NCBI RefSeq assembly: GCF_000003605.2
Contig: NW_003138320.1
Coordinates: 996,302-1,060,301 of the forward strand
Direction of reading: 5' to 3'
Source: Saccoglossus kowalevskii
Taxonomy: Eukaryota; Hemichordata; Enteropneusta; Harrimaniidae
DNA: 64,000 nucleotides
The translations under genes were made by a program, and so were the position numbers. Below are positions 52,270-63,190 of this stretch, piece by piece. Positions within the stretch are counted from its first letter, which is position 1, and each line of letters begins with the position of its first letter. The notes under the pieces were generated by a model. That model had not been told where the DNA came from. It searched no databases and saw only the letters and a program-made list of their open reading frames with translations.

Positions 52270-53770
52270 TTCAGAAACATTGACCAGTATAACTGTGTTC
52301 AATTTTAAATCAGGAAATAAAGCCAATTACCTAGACAATGTGTTCATTTTTAAAGCCATTATACATAAATACAAGTATCATATTGACTATGCTTACGATG
52401 CAACAACGACTACAAACAAATCGAAAAGGCCAAAAAAGCTGTACGCATGTTTTGATAGCGTATGGCATGCTTTTGAAATTATTGAAATCAGGCATTAATG
52501 GCAATATCTATAACATTGTGAAAGACGTGTTTGGTAAGGTTAAGCAAACTGTAAAGTAAAGGTGAAAGGTGGTCTAACAATTGGTCAAACAATGCTGTAA
52601 TTCAATATATTTATAAACGGTTTATCAAACATTGTCGATCCTGTCACTTGTAGTCCATCGACATTAATAAATAATAAAACAAGCTTCCTAATGTACGCTG
52701 ATGACATCATCATCTGGTTTACAAAACTGTTTACATAATCTCGCATCATACATAAAAATGGGGTACCTTAAGGTCAACGTTGAGAAAACAAACATCGTCT
52801 GATTGAAGAATTAATTTTCCACAATTTTAATTTTTCCACAACCTAACCTAAATCTGAAAACGCGGCTGTCCCTTTTTGATAAATTAGTCTGTCCTCTATA
52901 TTAGTTTATGACAGTGAAGTCTGGGGAGATGAAAGCTCATATCAATCAAATCTTGGCAGATTTATTATAAAAAATGCACCCGAATGGTAATATACGGCGA
53001 ACTAGGTCGATACCCACTCGATGAGTTTTATTAGCTAAATTTTATAACCGTGTCACGAATTTTAAAGGTGCATTTGTTAAAAAACTCAATACAAAATAGT
53101 GTAGCACAATAGAATCTCAATAAACATACTACAAAATATGCAATTCTGATCTGATGTAATAATAATAATAACTAATGAATTCAATAAATAAATATTCAAC
53201 CTGCAATAGAAAGAAGAAATTTAACAGACAGAACTATACAGAGAATTTAAAAATCAATCTTGTATGGAAATCCTTACATTATCAAACTTAATAATAAGTT
53301 ATAACTTCGTGAATGTCTTACTAGATTTCACCTGACATACCAGACCAAAAACACGAGAAAAATGAATATGAATAGTATGTTTGATGAATGAAGTGGGGGA
53401 TGAAGAACACTTCATAACGTCTTCTTCACTATATAGTTTCATGGGAAGGTCATACTAGAATCGACTAACACACATATAAACAACGTTATGAACTTAAATA
53501 ATTGTAAGAAGTTTCTAATCGCAATGAAAAGCAAAACCTCTAAGGTCCATATACTAGTATATATCACAAACTTTCTTAAAAACCGACAACATCACCAACT
53601 TAGTTTTTTTTTGTTTGTCTTTTTGCTTATCACAGTGTTATTTCTTGTATTCTGTTTTTTAGTAATTCTTGTTGTTAGTGTATTGTTCAAGCTGTGATTT
53701 TTGTTAGTGAATTATATTAGTGTTATAGTTTACTATGTAAGAATTGTATTTTTTCCGATGACTTTTTTTA
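52270..53770 (+). mobile_element. LINE (non-LTR) reverse transcriptase remnant, 3' part
   Basis: Conserved words occur in order on the + strand. FDSVWH is at 52451-52468. GINGNIYNIVKDVFGKVKQ starts at about 52490. The catalytic YADD is at 52693-52704. SEVWG is at 52913-52927, YGELGRYPL at 52993-53019 and NEVGDEEHF at about 53387-53413. Frames change several times and stops interrupt, so it is dead. The 5' half with the endonuclease is missing. The C-terminal words are shared with non-LTR elements of many aquatic animals. Confidence 0.8.
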
Positions 53771-53780
53771 ATAAGTTGTT

Positions 53781-54386
53781 GTGTATCAGTTTACACTGGG
53801 ATCATCGTGCCATCATACACCTACCTCTTCTTCCCTTCTACTATACCAGACTTCTATACTATACGCCACAGTTACTATAACTTCATCGGCCGTATTTACC
53901 AGTACTTGTATGCACCACCACATAACTAGTCTGGTTCAAACATCTCTAACCCAAATCTCGTTACGGACATCATGTATTTCTGTTGATGATTCACAAGGCA
54001 ATAAGAGATGTCATTATGTCTGGGTTTTGAAATACAACGCTTTGTCACGGAATAATAGTACGTCAAGAGAGTTAAATCGTGGTGAATCATTGAACTGCAA
54101 AACATGTTTGAAACCGTTGGGCATATTTTGTTTTATGGATATGAGTATATCCCATAAATTTCAGGCGGAATTATTGCAGTATTTATTTGGACAAGGTCCG
54201 ACAATTAATCTGTCAAGTAACTCGAAAAATTCGGCATCTGGTTTGAGATACCTATTTGGACTTTATGTGGACTTTGTGCGGTTAATAAATACATTAATTG
54301 ACGTTTATTTGCATCCTGTAATCAATCACTCATTTGCCACAATTTTGCCTTTTCGAGTTATACGAGAAGTCGGTGGTGATTATTGA
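53781..54386 (+). other. 201-codon open frame, no recognised domain
   Basis: One of the longest frames in the window, starting at the end of the LINE remnant. It is Ser/Thr-rich at first, has isolated CKTC-type cysteines, and no signal peptide or known motif. It could be an unrelated gene fragment, element sequence or chance. Confidence 0.15.
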
Positions 54387-55078
54387 GTGATAAATCAGAG
54401 TTAATGTTCGAGTTAGTAGGACTTCTAGTTATAAACAACACCCCCCTTTCGAGTTATATTTTTTTGGCCCGACCACGCCCACTTTTACCCCATTTTTAGG
54501 ACGAACAAAATCATTGTAAATCAAAATTCATGAGTTAGTAACTCGAAGCCACTGTGTAGCCTTATGCTAGGTGCTTCAAGGTGGTCGAATTCATTGAGAT
54601 TCTATCAAGATCGAGTAAAATAAATCATGCACTTAAATCGCTATCACCTTCACTGAAACTCCACAATTGGCGATAAACAAAAATAGTATCCCTGCTTGAT
54701 TGTTGTTCCGTGAGCAATGGCCAGGAGAGAGAAATGTATCACAGTCTTCGCTACTCTGGTACAATAACAGAAATTTATAGTTCCTGCGAATATCGTTGTC
54801 AGCACCTTTACGTGAAGAGTTTACACACTTAAAATATTTAGTGACGTCACACTGCACGCCTTATCAGATTGCCACTATGGCGAAGTTCGCTATAAAGCTC
54901 TGTGTTGCCACGGATTATTTTCTGACCAAGATAGAATCATACCTACTTTTGAAAATGTTCAAAATACGAGGAGACCGTTGTTCTACGTTGGCTTAGTCCG
55001 GATCGAAAGTTCAATAGTTCACCGTGACGTTGAAAGGAGCACCCCTGGGATGGGTTCATCTGACGGTATCACTATACG

Positions 55079-55117
55079 ATGTCTGCGGCAACGATCAACG
55101 ACATAAAACACCGATTG
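55079..55117 (+). CDS. candidate first coding exon (MSAATINDIKHRL)
   Basis: A short ATG-initiated segment in GC-richer DNA ends exactly at a GTAAGC donor (55118) in phase 0. An acceptor with a strong pyrimidine tract (TCTCTCTTTCAG ending 57702) opens in the same phase with GKRLLKN, but what follows is not clearly protein-like. No gene is established. Confidence 0.2.
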
Positions 55118-55486
55118 GTAAGCGGTTCATTTCCTGTCTGCATAGATTTCAGTGAACTACGATTATTTGATGCAACAGACAATGTGTTGCCAGACCCCAA
55201 ATTACTATTGCGCAATCACGTAAGCCCCAATCCCTCATCTAGACTATGCATGTATAAACATAAGGTCAAATCTATGTACGAAGACATTACCTCATTTACT
55301 GTCGACTTATTGCTCTGCATGCTACAATTATTTAATATATTGCCGGTACTGTCGCGGAGCTTTGCGTATTCCCCAACGACATTTATCGAGGTACGGTTAC
55401 TATAGTAACTATGTTGGGTGGTACTAGCCAAAAGGATTAGGGACATCGTAATAATAAATAATTACACTATGCATACCGACGTAAAC

Positions 55487-55726
55487 CTTGTTCACACGTG
55501 CTGAGAAACGCAGGGTAACCCCGGTCTACCTTTTACTCGGCGCTCGCACCTTATTGACACGTGTCTCATAATCACGGTTAAACACGGAACTCATGATCGA
55601 GAACTGAGTCCTGATAAACTAACCCAGGTCGGGGCCGGGCTAACCTGTTCACAAGTGTTTTTGTAACAGCGTGGGTTATAATTAACCCCGGGGTGAGCCC
55701 CCGCTTTGCTACACGTGTGAACACGG
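55487..55726. mobile_element. MITE with GTTCACACGTG terminal inverted repeats
   Basis: Left CCTTGTTCACACGTG at 55486-55500 and right CACGTGTGAACACGG at about 55712-55726 are inverted. GGGTAACCCCGG and ACCCCGGGGTGAGCCC extend the pairing inward. Distinctly GC-rich against its surroundings. The target duplication is not clear. Confidence 0.65.
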
Positions 55727-56279
55727 TAATTGACAATGTACATTGTGTACATTTGCGTTTGCCAAGTAACAGTTAGAACTTACGAATGACAGGCACAGAA
55801 AGAAACACATTGTATCAGTTTTCAAAGCCTTCGAAAACATGGCACCCAAATATTTGACCTCAAACGCAGCATCATCAAAAACGTGACAACTTTAATTCTA
55901 GAGAATAATAATTGAAAGAATCACCGGTTATTTTTTTTTTTTCAAAATTCGCGAAGTTCGTGGATTTTATACCAACTTCCCTCACTCTCGGAGTTACCGA
56001 AGTAAGACATTTTGTGTTAGTTTTATTGTAGTTTATTGCTATCATTTATTTATTTCATTTTTTTTATTCATAGCTAAGCTAAGACATATTTGAATGTATC
56101 ATTTTGTAGATTAAATCAGAACAGTGGTTTTACTGTCCCTGTTTGTTGTAAGTTGGCTGGTACCAGACATTTACTACATTGTATTGAGTGTGACTGACAA
56201 TCATATGACAGATATAGTACAAACAAAATCCAGTAAATTTGAGCATTTTTGTGTAATGAGTTGAATGAGATCGGTCAAG

Positions 56280-56815
56280 GAATGTAAGAGATATGGCCCT
56301 GGAACACTATTCGTTAAATCAAAATGGCCGCCAGTCAGCCATTTTGAATTTGGTCTGAGAAAACAACGATACGTATCAATGTCTCGTAATGTTTAATGTC
56401 ACGTACCTACTAAATGTGAATGAAATATGTAATACACGATGAAGTCCCTGTTCGCGATCAAGAACTGTAGAAATGCTTATTTTGATGATTTTAGCACTAA
56501 AATTACCACCATTCGACCATGTTGAATTGGATCGTGTGATTATGTATATGATGTATATGTCAGAGATGTGGCCCTGGAGCAGGATTTGTTAAAACAAAAT
56601 GGCCAATTGTCGGCCATTTTCAATCCGACCCGCATGACTGAGATCCAGTTCCGGAATGACAGATATGTGGGTGAAGTTTGAATGCAATCAGCTCATCCAT
56701 GCCTGAGATACAGGTGCGGACGGATGAACAGACCGTGACGGACGCGCGAAGATGAGATTATAAGTCCCCGTTTTCGTATGCCCGAACGGGGAACTAAAAG
56801 TTACTTCTACTCCGA
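56280..56815. repeat. direct-repeat element with GGCCGCC/GGCCATTTT blocks
   Basis: Two diverged units of about 285 bp: GGCCCTGGAACACTATTCGT at 56295 and GGCCCTGGAGCAGGATTTGT at 56580, each followed by AAAATGGCC and GGCCATTTT blocks. The second unit ends in a GC-rich tail (GGTGCGGACGGATGAACAGA, later CCCGTTTTCGTATGCCCGAA), the style of a dispersed invertebrate repeat. Confidence 0.55.
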
Positions 56816-56978
56816 TTCAATACAATGTGTAACACCACTATTCCATAATACACTGCCTTAAATTTAGGTATATAAGTACATATGTTTCGCCATTGTTGTG
56901 AATGGTGTGAACCGCTTCCCTGCTCAAATCGCGATTTGTGAGACTTGAAGAACGCTCCAGCAGAATGTGGTTATGGAG

Positions 56979-57522
56979 CACAGTCAGCTGGCTGGCGCAC
57001 ATCTGATATAATAAAATAAATGCGATATTTACTATATGGGGGCCGCCATCTTGAATGACGCATAAAACTAAATAAAAGACAAGTTGTGAAACGCGTTTTT
57101 CAGATTCCTACAAATCAGGAAATCAGGACAAAAATACAAATCTTTCACAAAAATACGGTCCGTTGGGGTTATATTAAGCCAACCGATAACAAAATTCGGC
57201 CGAATTCGTCGTTTTTGTGTGGAAAAATCCCTTGCATACGAACACCTAATTACGCGAAGAACCTAGAACACTAAGTCGGGGTATTTGAAACCGAAATTGT
57301 CATCTAAGCGTTAGGCCGTCGCTGATTGGCTACTGTGCTGGAATGCCAATTTTTAGTTTCAAATACCCCGGCTTAGTGTTCTATGTTAGATTTGTAGGAA
57401 TCTGAAAAACGCGTTTCACAACTTGTCTCTTATTTAGTTTTATGCGTCATTCAAGATGGCGGCCCCATATAGTAAATATCGTATTTATTTTATTATCACG
57501 TGTGCGCCAGCTGACTGTGGTC
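56979..57522. mobile_element. nested foldback element
   Basis: Outer arms of about 135 nt (56979-57115 and 57388-57522) are almost perfect inverted copies (e.g. CGCCATCTTGAATGACGCAT). Inside them, a second inverted pair lies at 57263-57291 and 57356-57385 (CACTAAGTCGGGGTATTTGA and its complement). No ORF of note. The close arm identity suggests a recent insertion. Confidence 0.85.
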
Positions 57523-57778
57523 GGGACATGGTCAATTGAATTGCCAATAACTTGCGTGTCGGACTATACCATTTAGGTGTGGGGGAGGTGGCTGCGGGAA
57601 TGGGTGGTTGAGTGTTCAAAGAAGGGGAGGAGCTAGCTTGCGTTAATCACTGCTGTTCACACTTACTCAAGTACTAATCATTTACTTTTATCTCTCTTTC
57701 AGGGCAAACGCTTGCTAAAAAATATGTTTATTGAGACAAATAATGTGTGTGATTATGTGTCATTTTTTTACGGTATAT

Positions 57779-57814
57779 CCCTTCTTGGATTATGTTTTGG
57801 CCCTGAAAAGGGCC
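57779..57814 (-). promoter_or_regulatory. histone-type pre-mRNA 3' processing signal
   Basis: On the minus strand, GGCCCTTTTCAGGGCC (57814-57799) matches the replication-dependent histone mRNA stem-loop: a six-base-pair stem and a TTTC loop. About ten nucleotides downstream is the purine-rich CCAAGAAGGG (57788-57779), like the U7-binding histone downstream element. A and C residues flank the stem as usual. No histone coding sequence is seen in the few hundred bases upstream on the minus strand, so the signal is orphan. Confidence 0.6.
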
Positions 57815-60800
57815 GTTTTGTTTGGTGTTTTTTTTGTTTAAATGCCTTACCGAAATGGTTTTAATTTAGAATGCCGTACCGAAATGGTTTTAGTTTAGAA
57901 CGCCGTTCCATGTGTCAGATTAGTTTCGTTCTGTTTATTTAACCATGATTTAACTAACGATTTTGTATTTTTCAGTTCAAAATATTTAAGTCAACAGTGT
58001 TAATTTATTAAGTTATGGAAATGTATTCACAGTGACGTCACCATATCTCGATTGTAATTATGTTGCCTTTTTATGTAATAAAACATTAAGTTATTTTTTT
58101 TCACAAAAATCCGTGTAGCTTCTTCATTTTAAAACATGGACTATTGTTGCTCTGTACAGCATCGTGTTGATGAATGATATGAATTGTGATTTATTATTTA
58201 TGAAACGTGACAGTGGAATCACCCAATTAACAACAATGTAAATACAGTGAAGCCTCTTCATTTTAAAACTGCGTATCATAAAACGCCCGGTGACCAGACA
58301 AAATATCCACCCTTCTCCCAACTTCGGTCAGTGTGTTTATTTCAAACACCGTGTTTGACGAAGTCATTTCTAGTACCTTATAGGTCACGCTACTTCTAGT
58401 GATTCTGTTACGTATATGAGTGAAAGTGACGCTGTTCATAGCGTCGTTGGTGTTTGAAAACAACTATTTGGTTTGAGAGATTTTACATATTACTAATGAC
58501 GTACGACTGCATATCACCTACACGCAGTACGTGTTTACTATAATTAGACATAGTCTTTACCTTGCCGTTTATTCGGTGTTATTTGCTTACTTTACTTCCT
58601 ATGTCGACAGCAACTATGGGTTACATATGTTTGTAGCTTTGTACGACATTGCTTCCACACACTCTACGCCATTTTGACGACAGAGTGAGCTTGTTGCCAG
58701 AGGGCGTGATTTGCATTACATCACACTCATGTCGACATGAGAGATATTTTCTCATTGTTGCGTAGACGCCAGAGCACTTGGTGTGATCATTTCTTGCTAT
58801 GCTGTGTTTCAAAACAGTAAAAGTTATACACATAATAAATATATAAATCTGCACACATGGGTTCATTCATAAGGTGAATGGTGAATGGTTTCGCTGTCCT
58901 TTGTATTTCCATGTAATCACACACGTGGTGTTAATTTCTAACGAAAACCACCACGTTTCAAGCTTTAAATACTAGTATTCAAATTTAATCTGCCCTCACC
59001 CCTTTCTTGTCTGGTGCGTCACTCAGTTACCTCCATGCTCAGATTGTCGCTCATCCAGACGCATATGCTTAGCGAGCTTCCGGTATTCACTATGGCTACC
59101 TGCGTGTAAACACGTTTAACAAATACATGTACATATGTGCAATGTTTTTGTTGTTTTTTTCTATACTTAATTACACTCAATCATTCTGACACAAAAAATA
59201 CTTAAATAGCGAATGTGAGCTAGTTACCGTCATTTCTCCTTACTAAGAAATTTGTTCTATGTTTCGACAAGTGCAAAACTCGGAGTCGAAATCATGGTGG
59301 CGCTGTCGCATTCTTATGACATTGACCAATACTACGGGGGTAGGTGGCAAATCAGAGTTGGCCATAATGGTACACTGTCTTGTGCCGAGACATAATCCAG
59401 CAAATAAAACGGAAAACTATGCTACATATGAGCAATCATTGTGGAAGTATCCGACCTTATGGTTTTGTAAACACTTTTAATAATCTTTACAAAGCTACAC
59501 ATAACTAGGGGTGGTTTTCCCGGGTTGTGTTTTGTCCCACACTTGTGTCTGGCACATAAATCGGGTTGTCACTCACACATACGCATATGCCGACCTTCCA
59601 GCATTTACAGTGGATGAGGTAGAGTTATAATGACAGTTTTATTAATTGACTTGCAGCTGATTCAAAAACACGTGTCCAGTGGCATTGTATACTTATTCGC
59701 ACATCAGAAGCCATTATTACGGGTCTCAAAAGATGCAACTATGGAGTGTATAGTGAGAGTGAGAGAATTACGTCCGACGCACGTCCTTGTTTCAGGCCAA
59801 CAATTAAAGGACGCTTTAGTTAGGGACTAGTTAGTTAGCGTCAAATTGGAGTTGACCTTGGGAAAAAAAGAAAGAATAAATTATTCAAAAACAAATATTT
59901 CAAAATAAGCGGCGATTTGTACTTCCACACGGTATCTGTAAGGTCATATGTAATTACACCATACTCCAACCTGAGTCCCATTTGTGAATATTTTACACAG
60001 TCCAAATTCAATAATTATTTGTGGAGTAAGTCGCCAATTCGAATTGGTTGTGTAGCGATATTTTTTTCCTGAGTTGCGCCCTCTTTCGATGCTTGGTTTA
60101 CGTTATTTTCAACGATAGAGGGCTCTAGCATAAATCGGCGAGATTTTGTTGGCCTGTGCACATTATATAGAGTGACTGTGGCTTGTGTCACAGTTCATAA
60201 TGCGTATAGGAGTTTTGATATTATTGTAATGTGGTACACACACTTATCACGGTTAGTTCACAAGATTTGTCGTGTGACACCGTCGCCTGGTTCAATCTCG
60301 GACCACTAAAGAACAGACTAGCGAGACAGTGCTAAATGTACACAGTAGTATTAGAAGTATGCAACACTATTTCTATGTTTATTCTCCATGTTTCTGTAAT
60401 TGTAAAAAAAAACGAGAACAGAGATAATTAAAATGTGTGCTTCCTTAAAATATACTGAATATTAAATGACTTCAATCACTTAGTTGCGTGAGCATATCAA
60501 GTCCACAAAAACTACGATGCGTTCACACACAGTCCCTCTATGATAGAGGGTGTGGTTCACACAAAGGAACACTGTCGACACCAACACCGTCATTCGACCT
60601 TTATAGAAAAAGTTCGAGAAATTCTTGGAAAAGTCGAAATATCACTATAAATTTGCTCATTATGTATTATTAAATATCGTAGAAGAAAGTAGGAAATATT
60701 AAAAATGTCGCCCTCGTCCAAAAAATGACCGATTTGAACAAAAAAGACGAAAGTTCAAAACTCACAGATTTCATTTCCGCTTAGATCTGAAAGTTTGCGT

Positions 60801-62176
60801 GTTCGTCGGCACTACGAAAACACGAGAAACAAGTAAATGCAAGTGCGTTCAGAAATCGTCAGGTAAACGTGTGTCAAAAAACCACCAGCACGAATCCTAT
60901 CCAGGCACTTGTAATCCCGAATTCACACTTACAACAATAAGCGTTGCTGATCTGTTCTTTAGTGGTCTACGGTTCAGTCCCTCTATCCCCGGTCTGGAAA
61001 TGACTAGCGTTCTTTTGTCTCGAACCGTGTTGCCGGTGAACAAACCGCTCACATACGGGCCGAGGGAGTCGTGAAGACAGATAGATTACGATACCGTCAG
61101 AATATTCATTAAAATCGGCAAATTCACCGTCATGGAAAGCGATACCTCATTGTATGACTTAACTTTGACCTCAAATTAAGACAACTACAACGTAAACAAA
61201 ATTAGCACTATGAAATTTTGGGGGTTTTAACCCTGATAAGTATCAAAACCAGCCTACCAACTCACAAACATTCAGTTCCTACCATGTACACATTAATATC
61301 GGGAATTGTGTTCATCCTCTAGTTTTAATAGGGAAAAAACAACGTGTGATATTTCTGATTCTTGGGGGCTCATAATAATTCAAGTAAATTATACAACATC
61401 TACTGACTTTATTCGATACACCAGTAAAAAACAATGCTTCAATTTTTGTATATAAATGATTTTATTAAACACAGAATAGCGTACATTGTCATTTCAAAAC
61501 GTCTCCATTTGCATTTACGATCGAAAAGAGCATCCATAAAAATCGCAAAAATTTAACATTCATAAAATGCGGTGTGATAAAATTTTTATTGTTATGTTTC
61601 GATCATAAAATGTCAAAATCGAAGACAAATATTGGTTTCGCGCCATGAAGAAGGGTAGATAAAATAGAGTTCATTTCAATTACTCCAAAAGTTAAACACG
61701 AACAATTTTTTGGTAAACTAAAGGTATGAAATTTTGTTGCGAAAATGTGCCGCTGCTGGTAAAATAGATAAATTAAAAACTGCTCACCGGCTAAAATATG
61801 ACCTTATACAGATACCCTGATTAAAAAACTGTGTGAAAAAGCTCGAATTCTGGAATAAACAACTAAAAAAACACATAGCAATGACGATGTCAAAAATGAC
61901 TGTGTATTGATCACGTGACAATGCTTTGCGCATGCCCGCAACCCACCTTAGCCAGGGAAGAAGACCAATTCACATCTAGTACAATGACCGTTTCCAGACC
62001 AGGACTGTGGTTCAACATATGTTTATTTTCCCGTTTCGGATACCATATTATAACAATTGTGTCACACCTATTGTTTCGGGCGTCCGAACAGCTAAAGATG
62101 ACGTGCCTTTAGACGTGCCGAAGGTTACACAGCCGAGTTCGAGTTCATTGATAGTGTCATTTGAGTCTGCCTTACA
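57815..62176. other. intergenic, no gene recognised
   Basis: Contains a duplicated ACCGAAATGGTTTTA motif at about 57848-57895 and a TTCAAACACC / GGTGTTTGAA inverted pair at about 58340-58457. A GC-richer + strand open stretch at 62007-62180 overlaps the end of the RAG1-N-like gene. None is convincing as a gene. Confidence 0.4.
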
Positions 62177-63190
62177 TCATCGAGGTAAAACAAAAGAATC
62201 TGACATTTGGTTCCCAAGCTGCTCACCAGTGTTGGAAATGGAAGCCTGGATTTCTTCTGTCAGACTAGAAATTTTTCTCTTCAGACTTTTTCTTTCACGC
62301 TGTAGATTATCTGCCTTCTCTTGAAGTGCCTTGCTGGATAGACGATCATTGCGAGTAAATATACTAGTGGATGTAACCGTTTCCGATATATCTCTGGATG
62401 TCATTGATGCGAGGTCTCTTTTATATACCCGACAAACACTGCACTTGTTGGAAGTAGCAGAAACGAACAACTGACACTTGACATGCCTTACAGTTGTAAA
62501 TGTAAAATGAGATTTTTCTTCATACGCAGACAACCCTCCTTTGGAATTAGAAAATGTGGCAAGTCCTCCTCCTATTGAGCGAGCTCTGCATAGACTCTCA
62601 AAGCCAGGGTTTCCAACACAGACAACATACTGGTCAACGAAGGAAAGTAATTGACGACATGCATTTGTGTCAAGCCTTGCAGGAAATGTTTCAAATAAGA
62701 GACCTTCTGTTAAACTCTTACCATGTACTTCAACACTCCACTCCCCATTTACATGTATTTCAACACGCTTGGCCACTTGGCGAAAGTCCTCATTTAGCTG
62801 AATGCAGATTACTTTTCCTTTCGCAACTTTTACAGTAAATTGACAGGCCTTAGCAGACTTAACAACGGACTCTATAACATCTTGCTTCTCATTTCCAGCA
62901 GGAGTGAAACACACTTTGCATGCAAGTGAATGAGAATGAAATGTTAGAGTTTCGAGACACAACTCCTTCTTTGTCTTTTTTTTCTTCCATCTCACCAACT
63001 TGATTCGACATGTTCCGCATATAAAAGGAGGATGTACATTGCCATCATCTTCGCTCACATTAATATGCAGGGCATGCTGAATGTCTTTTGAGAATTTATC
63101 TTTGTTCACAGGTTGACGATCAGCTGGAATAGCATTGCTCCCACCACACAGTCGACATAATTTTCTTAAATTTTGTAAATGAAATTCCAT
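62177..63190 (-). CDS. RAG1 N-terminal-like zinc-binding protein, 337 aa
   Basis: Intact minus-strand ORF. I choose ATG 63190 (MEFHLQNL) because a splice-acceptor-like TTGTGTTACAG lies 3 nt upstream; an in-frame ATG 57 nt earlier sits in that intron-like tract. Residues 12-94 hold C12-x2-C15 (CRLCGG), H53-P-x3-C58-x2-C61 and H85-x-H87-x3-C91-x2-C94. Vertebrate RAG1 (from memory) has CRICG, HPTEFCHNC and HPHTPSCDIC with the same spacing inside each cluster, preceded by a similar [LF]-x-I-[ND]-V-x2-D pattern. A Lys-rich block at 69-75 could bind nucleic acid or importin. Residues 178-260 form a Cys-containing region (CVGNPGFESLC, later CSVC), and 284-316 look like a coiled coil. No RAG1 core or RING is present. 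It may be transposon-derived. A good GTGAGC donor at 62226-62221 suggests a longer spliced form. Confidence 0.8.
   Translation of the reverse strand: MEFHLQNLRKLCRLCGGSNAIPADRQPVNKDKFSKDIQHALHINVSEDDGNVHPPFICGTCRIKLVRWKKKKTKKELCLETLTFHSHSLACKVCFTPAGNEKQDVIESVVKSAKACQFTVKVAKGKVICIQLNEDFRQVAKRVEIHVNGEWSVEVHGKSLTEGLLFETFPARLDTNACRQLLSFVDQYVVCVGNPGFESLCRARSIGGGLATFSNSKGGLSAYEEKSHFTFTTVRHVKCQLFVSATSNKCSVCRVYKRDLASMTSRDISETVTSTSIFTRNDRLSSKALQEKADNLQRERKSLKRKISSLTEEIQASISNTGEQLGNQMSDSFVLPR

Noticed and set aside
58028-58036. CACAGTG heptamer, as in recombination signal sequences, on the same side as the RAG1-N-like gene
   Set aside because: No nonamer at 12 or 23 bp; a 7-mer is expected by chance many times in 64 kb.
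61915-62324. Overlapping + strand ORFs at the end of the RAG1-N-like gene
   Set aside because: The longer one is antisense to the clear minus-strand coding frame and lacks any domain.
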